Shown here: positions 6,001-13,232 of the stretch, in pieces
How positions within the stretch are numbered: position 1 is the first letter of the stretch
Layout: every line of letters starts with the position of its first letter
Origin: an uncultured Bacteriovorax sp.
Lineage (GTDB): Bacteria > Bdellovibrionota > Bacteriovoracia > Bacteriovoracales > Bacteriovoracaceae
NCBI GenBank assembly: GCA_946482295.1
Contig: CAMLRB010000015.1
Coordinates: 1 to 28,248, forward strand
Direction: 5' to 3'
DNA: 28,248 nucleotides
The notes under the pieces: model-generated
The model's database searches: none
The model's input: the letters and a program-made list of their open reading frames with translations, nothing else
Told to the model about the DNA's origin: nothing
Translations under genes and position numbers: made by a program

Positions 6001-7413
6001 TTGGTAATTTTTATATTTTCTATTTTATCATCAGCGGAAGTTCTTTCAAGTGACAAAATACGCCTACCGCTTCAATACATTCCTAGCAGTCTGGTCCCTT
6101 CCCTGTGTAACGATACCAGTTGTCAGTTTGTACTCAATAATTCAGCAGATGGATTAGTCGGCTGGAATTTTAGTGATGGACTATACCCGCAAGTGGCTTC
6201 TTCGTGGAGCGAGTTATATAAAGGCTTGGTGGAATTTTCCTTACGCTTAGATTTGAAAGGTTATGATGGTAATGCCATAACTTGTTTGGATGTGAAAAAC
6301 ATTTTTGAAAGTTACATGTCAATCAAAGGTCCATTCGAGATAAGTTATAAAAAAATAAAACGATTAACTTGTACATCAAAATACAAACTAGAAATTGAAA
6401 GTGATTTCAGTACTAAAGAATTATTGAAATTTCTAGCAGGGCCACAATCTAAATTAATAAGAGTTTCTAGTGGAAATCGAATTAATGGAATTGGTCCATT
6501 TTCAGTAAGAATATTCAGAGATAAAATTTTATTGGATCGTAATAATTTTTACTATAACAAAGAAGTAATTTCTTTAAAAACGATTGAATTGCATCAAAGT
6601 TCAGACAAAAATTCAATAAAACTTTACACTCAGAAATTTTTTGATCTTGTATTGCTATCTAATCTAAATACTTCAGAAACCATTTCAAAGTTTGTTGATA
6701 TAGTGGAAACTCCATTGTGGTCTACATGGGGGATAGCTTTTAATCAAAAGATAGCTCCCTTTGAAAATGCAGCCTTGCGTAGATGTTTAATTGATTCTGT
6801 TAGTCCAAATAAATGGGTTGAAAAATTTTACCCTAAAAATATTCCAGCATATGGGCCAGTACCTTTTGGCTTATTGGGGTACAGTTCAAAACCTCAATCC
6901 AGCCAAAAGAAATCGAGAAAGTTTAATTCTAAATTTAAAATTTATTTGCCATTAGAATTAGAGCAAGCCTCAGCGATTGGGTCTTGGTTGAAAAAAGAGA
7001 TGTCTAATTGCACGAGTGTTGGGAATATTTCTATTGTAATTATTTCTTTCGATAAAATGTTAAAAAAATTTAACAATAAAGAATTATCTGCCTTTCTCAT
7101 GTCGTTCAGTAAAGAAACCATTAGCGACGAGCAATACTATAAAAGTTTTTATTCAAAAGGATCAGAAAATTTTTATAATAATTCTTCGAAGAGAAGTGAG
7201 GAATTGCTTTCTAAGATAAATTTCGATGCTCGAGAGGATCTAACTTTAATTAGCGAAAAAGTAAGAGCTAGCTTATATTTGGATGCCCTAATGATTCCAC
7301 TTATGCATCCTATTCATCGCTCATTGATTAGAAGCTGTATAAAAAATGTTATTTTGAATCCCATTAATGAGGGCTATTTTTTAATAAGAAATGCAAAAAA
7401 TTTATGCAATTAA
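6001..7413 (+). CDS. Periplasmic solute-binding protein, family 5 (OppA/DppA-like), without transporter
   Basis: About 470 residues. The fold pattern is SBP_bac_5: NNSADGLVGWNFSDGLYPQVASSW, then EFSLRLD...YDGNAITCLDVKNIF (the 'w.vs.dG..ytF.LR..v.f.dG.p.ta.Dv' block), and later WGIAFNQKIAPFENAALRRC with PAYGPVPFGLLGY. The start is unclear. There is no ATG; TTG at 6001 is used here. An ATT at 5992 has AGGA at ideal distance and gives a better signal peptide (IRLLVIFIFSILSSA|E). A TTG at 5923 lies deep in the opposite gene and is unlikely. No permease or ATPase genes are nearby. Instead it overlaps the histidine kinase gene by 10 bases, so it probably works as a periplasmic ligand receptor for that kinase. 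Family ligands are peptides, nickel or sugars; the ligand here is unknown. Confidence 0.8.
   Translation: MVIFIFSILSSAEVLSSDKIRLPLQYIPSSLVPSLCNDTSCQFVLNNSADGLVGWNFSDGLYPQVASSWSELYKGLVEFSLRLDLKGYDGNAITCLDVKNIFESYMSIKGPFEISYKKIKRLTCTSKYKLEIESDFSTKELLKFLAGPQSKLIRVSSGNRINGIGPFSVRIFRDKILLDRNNFYYNKEVISLKTIELHQSSDKNSIKLYTQKFFDLVLLSNLNTSETISKFVDIVETPLWSTWGIAFNQKIAPFENAALRRCLIDSVSPNKWVEKFYPKNIPAYGPVPFGLLGYSSKPQSSQKKSRKFNSKFKIYLPLELEQASAIGSWLKKEMSNCTSVGNISIVIISFDKMLKKFNNKELSAFLMSFSKETISDEQYYKSFYSKGSENFYNNSSKRSEELLSKINFDAREDLTLISEKVRASLYLDALMIPLMHPIHRSLIRSCIKNVILNPINEGYFLIRNAKNLCN
6022..6049 (-). promoter_or_regulatory. Sigma70-type promoter for the hydrolase-peptide-methyltransferase operon
   Basis: On the minus strand, TTGAAA (6049-6044), a 16-bp spacer and TAAAAT (6027-6022), each 5 of 6 to consensus. 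Transcription would start about 25 bases before the ATG at 5990. The whole promoter lies inside the first coding bases of the divergent solute-binding protein gene. Confidence 0.45.
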
Positions 7414-9047
7414 AATCACTGACTTTATTAATTAAAAAAGATTTTTATAAGTTCTTCTATGTACCATCAATACTTCTTGCATTGCTTTTCACGATTTTAC
7501 TTTTTTTATTAAACTTTAAGAGCAAAAACTTTGATGATCTTCAATCGCTGCGTGTAGTAGAGAAAACACTTGTAAATTCCTTATTAAGTTTTCAAACTTA
7601 TGAAACTACAATTTTAATTAACTCATTAATGGAGTTTCGTGAATGGGATGAAACTTTTTTAATTAACAAGGACAATATTATACTATTTGCATTTCCTAGT
7701 AAGAATATTGAACATGTTGGAAAAGAATTTAATCAATTCTGTTCAAATGAATATTCCTTATTTTCCCAAAAAATGAAAGTGGCTAAGATTTGTTATTCTC
7801 GCAGTTGGTTCAGCTATTTTGATCGATCGCATCTCTTATTAATAGGTTCATTTTTTGGCTTAATGTTTGTGTTTATTTCGTTGAATAGAATTATTCTCAA
7901 AAGATTTGAGTATTTTTTCCAAAGGATATCTAATGCTATTAACCTCCTTCATGTAGATGTTGAAAGTGATTATTCTGCAATGTTTTTGGAGGAAGATTTA
8001 ATATTTAAATCAGTTAAAACAAAACTAGAACTTCAAAAAAGAAATACAGCAAATTCGGTCAGAGTCGAAGTTGCAGAGCAAGTATCTCATGATATTAGAT
8101 CGCCTCTAGCTGTAATTAATTCGATCACAGAAAACTTTATTGATCAATCCAAGCCTGAATATTCGATTTTGAAAAAATCATTCACAAGGGTTGAAAAAAT
8201 CTTGAGTGATCTCATGATTGGAAAAAACTTTTTAAGTAACAAAATTTTAGATGGACATGCTTTTTCAAATGTTAATGAAATAGTTGAAACAATCTTCGTT
8301 GAAAAAAATCTATTAATTAATATAATGAATCCTTTGATAAAAATTAGCTTAAACTTGGATTTCGACTCCATAGTTTATATTAGGGCAAACGATGTTGATC
8401 TTCTTCGAGTGCTATCTAATCTAGTAAATAATTCAATAGAATCTTTCAAGTACGACGGTAAAATTTCATTGAGTTCTCACCTTGAGTCAAGCAAGGTTGT
8501 AATAGTTGTTAGTGATAATGGTCCAGGAATTCCATTTCATATTTTTGAAAAAATTGGAGAGAGAGGATTAACTTTTGGAAAGGAAAATTCTAAAAGTGGT
8601 AGTGGTTTGGGACTTCCATATGCAAAAAAAATTATTGAAGGCATAAAAGGACGTTTTGAAGTTAACTCGTCTGAGAATGGCACTAGTATTAAAATTAGCA
8701 TTCCTTATGAACTGATTCTGGCCAAGGGAGACAGCATTGAGTATTTATACATTGAAGACGATGAGCTTTCCAGAGAGACTTGGAAAATAAAAGCACTGAA
8801 AAGGGGAATAAATTTTTTATCAATTGAATCCCCCTTCCAATTTGAAAGTATTGAATCGCTTTTAACAAAAAATACTAAAATCTATATTGATAATGATTTT
8901 GGAGATGCCAATATTACCGGTGAAAAATTTGCTATGGAACTAAGTTCGCGCGGATACACCAATCTAAGTATATGCTCAGGCCATGGTCCAGAAAAATTTA
9001 GCCACTTATCCTGGTTGAAGTATAGCCCAAAAAAATGCCCATTTTAA
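7404..9047 (+). CDS. Hybrid sensor histidine kinase with C-terminal receiver-like domain
   Basis: 547 residues. TM1 at about residues 19-37 and TM2 at about 143-163 enclose a periplasmic domain of about 105 residues. HisKA has VSHDIRSPLAVI with His229. HATPase_c has NLVNNSIES (Asn343), DNGPGIP (Asp371) and SGSGLGLPYA. The C-terminal 105 residues (LYIEDDELSRETW, KIYIDNDFGDANITGE, and the end YSPKKCPF) look like a receiver: acidic pair Asp452/Asp453, acceptor Asp496 and Lys near the end. The terminal PKKCPF resembles the GKxPPW-type ending I recall from some kinase-linked receivers. ATG 7404 overlaps the binding-protein gene, so the two are coupled. Expected role: inner-membrane sensor reading the bound state of that protein. 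No separate response regulator gene lies nearby, so the output is unknown. Confidence 0.85.
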   Translation: MQLKSLTLLIKKDFYKFFYVPSILLALLFTILLFLLNFKSKNFDDLQSLRVVEKTLVNSLLSFQTYETTILINSLMEFREWDETFLINKDNIILFAFPSKNIEHVGKEFNQFCSNEYSLFSQKMKVAKICYSRSWFSYFDRSHLLLIGSFFGLMFVFISLNRIILKRFEYFFQRISNAINLLHVDVESDYSAMFLEEDLIFKSVKTKLELQKRNTANSVRVEVAEQVSHDIRSPLAVINSITENFIDQSKPEYSILKKSFTRVEKILSDLMIGKNFLSNKILDGHAFSNVNEIVETIFVEKNLLINIMNPLIKISLNLDFDSIVYIRANDVDLLRVLSNLVNNSIESFKYDGKISLSSHLESSKVVIVVSDNGPGIPFHIFEKIGERGLTFGKENSKSGSGLGLPYAKKIIEGIKGRFEVNSSENGTSIKISIPYELILAKGDSIEYLYIEDDELSRETWKIKALKRGINFLSIESPFQFESIESLLTKNTKIYIDNDFGDANITGEKFAMELSSRGYTNLSICSGHGPEKFSHLSWLKYSPKKCPF

Positions 9048-9122
9048 AATGTTATTAATTTCAAAGTGCACAACGCGTCAGGTAGACAAAAAACTTGATG
9101 AAGCACTGAATTGCCAGTAAAA

Positions 9123-9147
9123 CCGACCTGATTAAAAATTCAGTCGG
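9123..9147 (+). promoter_or_regulatory. Hairpin ending in the Shine-Dalgarno of the 9156 gene
   Basis: CCGAC (9123-9127), a bulged C and TGA pair with TCA (9140-9142) and GTCGG (9143-9147) around a TTAAAAAT loop. The Shine-Dalgarno GGAGA (9146-9150) starts in the 3' arm. It may restrain translation. A TTGATG / TAAAAC pair 17 bp apart just upstream is a weak promoter candidate. Confidence 0.3.
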
Positions 9148-9155
9148 AGACCCTC

Positions 9156-9575
9156 ATGCTTATCAAGAAAATCGCTCATACTCTTCTCGCTATCGTTGCT
9201 CTTTATTCAGCCGAAACAAACGCAGCGACAATCAATGCAAACACTTGTTCGTTGGGTGTTTTACCGTTGGGAAGTGCAATGATTCTTGCTGAAAAACGTG
9301 ATGAGATTTTTGCGGCATTCGAAGCGAAGGGATTTTTCCCAACTGAACTTAAGACTCCAAAAGAAATGAAAAATTTTGAGTTTATTGCTGATGGATCTGT
9401 TGATTGCAATTCAACTTATTTTGGTATTCTCGCGCAGACGACAGTTAGACTTGTTGAAACAGATTCAAACAAAATCGTAGCTCGCGAAACTACAGCGGGT
9501 GTTATGGATATGTTTTCTTGCAAGATTGAATTGCTTAAAGCAATCGCAGCACTTCCTGAATGTAAAATCAAATAA
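9156..9575 (+). CDS. Small secreted protein of unknown function
   Basis: 139 residues. The signal peptide MLIKKIAHTLLAIVALYSAE ends near TNAA, so the mature protein is periplasmic or exported, about 115 residues. It has four Cys after the signal (NTCSLGV, DCNSTY, FSCKIE, ECKIK), perhaps two disulfides. The segment LGSAMILAEKRDEIFAAFEA, KGFFPTEL, and ADGSVDCNSTYFGILAQTTVRLVET suggests a small alpha/beta fold. I recognise no family. A GGAGA Shine-Dalgarno precedes it. Its stop overlaps the ung start by one base (TAATG), so the two genes are probably co-transcribed, though no functional link is evident. Confidence 0.7.
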   Translation: MLIKKIAHTLLAIVALYSAETNAATINANTCSLGVLPLGSAMILAEKRDEIFAAFEAKGFFPTELKTPKEMKNFEFIADGSVDCNSTYFGILAQTTVRLVETDSNKIVARETTAGVMDMFSCKIELLKAIAALPECKIK

Positions 9576-10255
9576 TGAATCTCGTTCAATATTTAAAAGA
9601 TCCAGGGTGGCTTGAAGTTTTAAAAGACGAGTTTCAAGCACCTTATTTCAAAGAACTCGAAAAAAAATTAGAGAAGGCCTGCAAGGAAGGAAATGTTTAT
9701 CCTACCAACGATAATCTTTTTTCTGCTTTCAATCTCACTCCATTTGAAAAAGTCGAAGTCGTTATTCTTGGGCAAGATCCTTATCACGGACCTGGACAAG
9801 CGCACGGTCTTTGTTTTTCGGTTCAAAAAGGGGTGAAGGTTCCTCCTTCGCTGAAAAATATCTACAAAGAAGTCGAAAGCGATTTGGGTTTAAAAATGCC
9901 GGAGCATGGTTATTTGGAGGAGTGGGCAAAAGAAGGTGTGTTGCTGTTGAATGCACATCTCACAGTTGAAGATGGAAGTCCTATGGTCCACAAAGATTTT
10001 GGTTGGGATCAATTTACTGATCGTGTGATTGAAATTCTCAATACAAAAAAATCTAATCTTGTTTTCATGCTGTGGGGAAGCCCAGCTCATAATAAAGCTA
10101 AGAACGTCGATGTTAAGAAACATCTCGTCTTGAAATCTGTTCATCCATCACCACTTTCTTCATATCGCGGTTTTTTTGGAAGCAAACATTTTTCACAATG
10201 TAATGATTACTTAAAAACGAAGAACAAAAAAACCATCAACTGGTCTCTTACATAG
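9575..10255 (+). CDS. ung: Uracil-DNA glycosylase (family 1)
   Basis: 226 residues, normal length. It removes uracil from DNA in base excision repair, in the cytoplasm. The water-activating motif GQDPYHGPGQAHG (Asp68, His71), the uracil-recognition segment VLLLNAHLTV (Asn126) and the DNA-intercalation loop HPSPLSSYRGFFG (His190, Leu194) are all intact and in the usual order. The start ATG overlaps the stop of the preceding secreted-protein gene. The 3' end overlaps the convergent radical SAM gene by 8 bases, and no terminator lies between them. Confidence 0.97.
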   Translation: MNLVQYLKDPGWLEVLKDEFQAPYFKELEKKLEKACKEGNVYPTNDNLFSAFNLTPFEKVEVVILGQDPYHGPGQAHGLCFSVQKGVKVPPSLKNIYKEVESDLGLKMPEHGYLEEWAKEGVLLLNAHLTVEDGSPMVHKDFGWDQFTDRVIEILNTKKSNLVFMLWGSPAHNKAKNVDVKKHLVLKSVHPSPLSSYRGFFGSKHFSQCNDYLKTKNKKTINWSLT

Positions 10256-11924
10256 TTTTCAATTTTTCTTCTAACCAAATTAATTCTGAATCATTGGGAT
10301 TTGCGGCTTGGGCCGCAGGAAGTGCGGCTTGGCATTTGGGAATATTCAAAAGAGCAAAGTAGGTGAGAGTAAGACCCTTAAGCATAAAAGGATCTGTGGG
10401 CTTTAGAGCGAGCCCTGCTTGATAGGCCAGCAAGGCCCCTTCGAAGTCTCGAATATGGAGTTTCATCCAGGCAATTTCTCTGAAGTCCACACTCTTATCA
10501 TCACTATCTTTAGCTGCACTTTCAAAAAGGGCTATAGCTTCCAGATATTTTTGTTCGCCCGCAAGTTTCCATCCTTGTTCGCGACGTTTGTAGAAAAAAT
10601 CGACAGGAGGAAGGGATTGAACTTCATTCAAAAGTTTTGCGAGTTCAGGAAGGGCCGAAGCAAAAGTTTGATTACGTTCTTTATCTAAAATATCAGTGTA
10701 AAATTTGAAGTTCTTGAGTAGTTGTTCGCTATCAGGATGAAAATCATTTTTTAAAGCTGTTATGATTGATTCAAGATTATGCTTTGTCACTTCAATGGCC
10801 ATTAATCGTGGGCAGTTCTTTTTCACTTCTACCAGCTTGGCCACGGCTGCTTCACGCACATTCTTCGGCAAAATTCTGATGTTTAAATGCATTGGGAATT
10901 CTAAAAAAGTCACATGAATGGGAGTTTCTGAAAATTGATAACCTTCATTGAGAAGAGATTCAACTAAAGTGTAAACCTTATCAACATAGAGTATGTTGTA
11001 CACTTGAATGGTAGGTGAAAATTGATAGAAGAGAAGTTTATTCTGGGGTCTTCCAGCATATACATCTTTGAAGTTTTTTAAAACGACATCAAAATTTGAA
11101 GGGTATCTAATGTAGTGAAAAGCTTCGCCAGTAGCATCCATACTAATGTTGATTGTGAAGGCAAAAAAAACGGATTGATAGCCTTGTATTTTTTGGAAAT
11201 TAACCTTGGTGAGATTAGTTGTGACACAAATGAAAATATTTCTCGCAACATTATTAAGAACACAGAGATCCATAATATTGTAGAAACCTTCTGAAAGGAG
11301 AGGTTCTCCTCCAACAACAGAAATTTTTCTCAAAGTGGGAAGAAGTGAATTAAATGATTTGAGGAATAGCGGATGATTTTCCCAAGTCGTAATGTCATCA
11401 AGTGCAACACCCAGGTCTGCATCGACAAAACTTGTATTAGAAAAATTCTTGAATGATTCTTCTTTCGCTACAATTTTTTTAAATTCATTGTGAACTTGGT
11501 TTGAATCTCTCGGCTGACACATTCTGCATCTAATGTTGCAAATGTTATTCAGTTTTAAATCTAAAATGACTGGTCTATATTTATGTTTTGAATCGTAGAT
11601 GTCTGCGTATTCAATTTTTTCTTCGTTACTGTAGATTCGCTGGGAGTCTCCACCATTAGCTTCAACTTGATAACATTGTCTGCAACCATCAACTTTTTTA
11701 CCGTTGATCATTTTTTCACGAATGTCTTTCATCATTTGAGAATTATAAATCTCATCAACATCGTTTTTAGAAATGTTGTACGGGGTTTTGTTCTCATCAC
11801 GTAGAGCTTGTTCGAACAAGCAACAAGGCAATACGGCCCCAGATGGAGTAACAGCGAGAGAAGTAAATGCTTTAACACAGAATGAAGGATTACATTTCAA
11901 TTTCTGTATTGTTTTAAGGTCCAT
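10248..11924 (-). CDS. N-terminal-twitch radical SAM protein with C-terminal TPR
   Basis: 558 residues. The N-terminal region holds paired cysteines (CNPSFC, Cys11/16; LPCC, Cys34/35; CRQC, Cys81/84), matching a twitch/SPASM-like auxiliary FeS site placed before the radical SAM domain. The radical SAM CxxxCxxC is CNIRCRMC (Cys129/133/136) after LDLKLNN. VVGGEPLLS and the next strands fit the barrel. Residues about 455-555 form TPR-like helices (YLEAIALFESAAKD, FEGALLAYQAGLALKP), absent from the sister protein at 11982. NCBI names such proteins 'twitch domain-containing radical SAM'. The substrate is unknown; SPASM/twitch enzymes usually modify peptides or proteins, and the TPR may bind a partner. 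It diverges from its paralogue with a 57-base gap. Confidence 0.8.
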   Translation of the reverse strand: MDLKTIQKLKCNPSFCVKAFTSLAVTPSGAVLPCCLFEQALRDENKTPYNISKNDVDEIYNSQMMKDIREKMINGKKVDGCRQCYQVEANGGDSQRIYSNEEKIEYADIYDSKHKYRPVILDLKLNNICNIRCRMCQPRDSNQVHNEFKKIVAKEESFKNFSNTSFVDADLGVALDDITTWENHPLFLKSFNSLLPTLRKISVVGGEPLLSEGFYNIMDLCVLNNVARNIFICVTTNLTKVNFQKIQGYQSVFFAFTINISMDATGEAFHYIRYPSNFDVVLKNFKDVYAGRPQNKLLFYQFSPTIQVYNILYVDKVYTLVESLLNEGYQFSETPIHVTFLEFPMHLNIRILPKNVREAAVAKLVEVKKNCPRLMAIEVTKHNLESIITALKNDFHPDSEQLLKNFKFYTDILDKERNQTFASALPELAKLLNEVQSLPPVDFFYKRREQGWKLAGEQKYLEAIALFESAAKDSDDKSVDFREIAWMKLHIRDFEGALLAYQAGLALKPTDPFMLKGLTLTYFALLNIPKCQAALPAAQAANPNDSELIWLEEKLKTM

Positions 11925-11943
11925 GAATTAAGATGCTCTTAGT

Positions 11944-11972
11944 TTGTACTTTTACTAATATTTAATTATTAT
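11944..11972 (+). promoter_or_regulatory. Possible divergent promoter region between the radical SAM genes
   Basis: TTGTAC (11944-11949), a 17-bp spacer and TATTAT (11967-11972) on the plus strand. On the minus strand a perfect TATAAT lies at 11973-11968, with a poor -35. The 57-base gap is very AT-rich, so chance matches are likely. The plus-strand version would start transcription just before the ATG at 11982. Confidence 0.25.
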
Positions 11973-11981
11973 ATCAGAAGA

Positions 11982-13232
11982 ATGAAAAGAGATTTCCTAT
12001 CATCCATTTGTCCTCTTCCTTGGTTGCATTTTAGCGCCCACTTAGATTCTACCATGAGAATCTGCTGCAATACCGATGGAACAGGTTTCATATTGGACAA
12101 CGAGGGGAAAACACTGAAACTTTCGGATGTTCAGGACCTAAAAAGTTACTTTAATCTCGATTATTATAAAAATATCCGCGCTCAGATGCTAAGAGGCGAG
12201 AAACCTCAGTCTTGTAACAAATGTTACGAAATTGAAAAATATGGTAGTCGTTCAGTCAGGCAAGATTATCTCGATTATTATTTGAACGATGAAAATTGGG
12301 CCTTCCAATTGTTGAAAACCGACAAAAATACCGGTGAAATTGAACCAAAAGTTCAATCTCTCGATTTAAGTTTGTCGAACAATTGTAACTTAAAATGCAT
12401 CATGTGTTCTCCTTCTGCTTCGTATCCTATTAAGGAAGATTATGCGACTTTGGGTCTTCCGTACTACAATGATTTCGTAGAGGGCGCTCGCAATAATTGG
12501 AAAGACACCAGTGCTATTGATCGAGTCATGCCTGAAGTTGCAAAAGACCTTCGTCAATTTCTCACAACAGGTGGCGAGCCTTTTTTAAGTAAAGAGCATT
12601 TTAGAATTTTAGAACTCATTGTTGCGAGCGGAAGGGCTTCAGAAGTTAAGTTGAGTTATCACACGAATTGTACTGTGAGAAATGATAAACTTTTTGAACT
12701 TTGGAATCATTTTGAATCTGTTTCAATACATTTTAGTATTGATGCTTTCGGACCTCTTAATGAGTACATTCGTTTCAAAACGAAATGGGCCGATGTTGAA
12801 AAGAATGTGTCCATGATGGTAAACCATCCAAAAACTCATTGCGAAGTTCACACAACGATTCAAGTATTGAATGTTTTACAATTGCCTGATCTGTATGAAT
12901 GGATCAATACCATTCCTAATATTCCAAAACTTCCATTCCATATCTGGATGGATCAACCGAATTGGCTCCATTTAAGTGTTCTCCCGGCTGAACTCAAAAA
13001 GGCTGCCCTGGAAAAATTGGAAGCCTACTTTGCAAAACGCGCTTTTACAGATGATCAGTGTCGAGAGCGAGTGAATCAAATCACATCTTATTTAAGACGT
13101 TCGATCGAAGAACCGTGGGATGAAAAGAGTTGCGAAGAATTTAAAAAACTTATCAGACAATTTGAAAAATTAAGAAATACACCTGCCATTGAATCTCTCG
13201 TTCCAGAGTTCCATTCACTACTAGCTAAATAA
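11982..13232 (+). CDS. N-terminal-twitch radical SAM protein
   Basis: 416 residues, starting just after AGAAG. The same plan as the divergent neighbour, without the TPR tail: N-terminal auxiliary cysteines (SSICPLPW, Cys10; RICC, Cys28/29; CNKC, Cys78/81), then LSLSNNCNLKCIMC with radical SAM Cys135/139/142, TTGGEPFLS, and SIDAFGPLNEYIR further on. Known family logic: the [4Fe-4S] cluster cleaves SAM to a 5'-deoxyadenosyl radical, and the second cluster region helps bind or oxidise the substrate. No precursor peptide gene is visible next to it, so a RiPP role is unproven. The 3' end overlaps the SNF2 gene by 12 bases on the other strand. Confidence 0.82.
   Translation: MKRDFLSSICPLPWLHFSAHLDSTMRICCNTDGTGFILDNEGKTLKLSDVQDLKSYFNLDYYKNIRAQMLRGEKPQSCNKCYEIEKYGSRSVRQDYLDYYLNDENWAFQLLKTDKNTGEIEPKVQSLDLSLSNNCNLKCIMCSPSASYPIKEDYATLGLPYYNDFVEGARNNWKDTSAIDRVMPEVAKDLRQFLTTGGEPFLSKEHFRILELIVASGRASEVKLSYHTNCTVRNDKLFELWNHFESVSIHFSIDAFGPLNEYIRFKTKWADVEKNVSMMVNHPKTHCEVHTTIQVLNVLQLPDLYEWINTIPNIPKLPFHIWMDQPNWLHLSVLPAELKKAALEKLEAYFAKRAFTDDQCRERVNQITSYLRRSIEEPWDEKSCEEFKKLIRQFEKLRNTPAIESLVPEFHSLLAK

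Noticed and set aside
10248..13232. A RiPP biosynthetic cluster around the radical SAM pair
   Set aside because: No precursor-like short ORF, transporter or protease is seen beside them; neighbours are ung and an SNF2 helicase.
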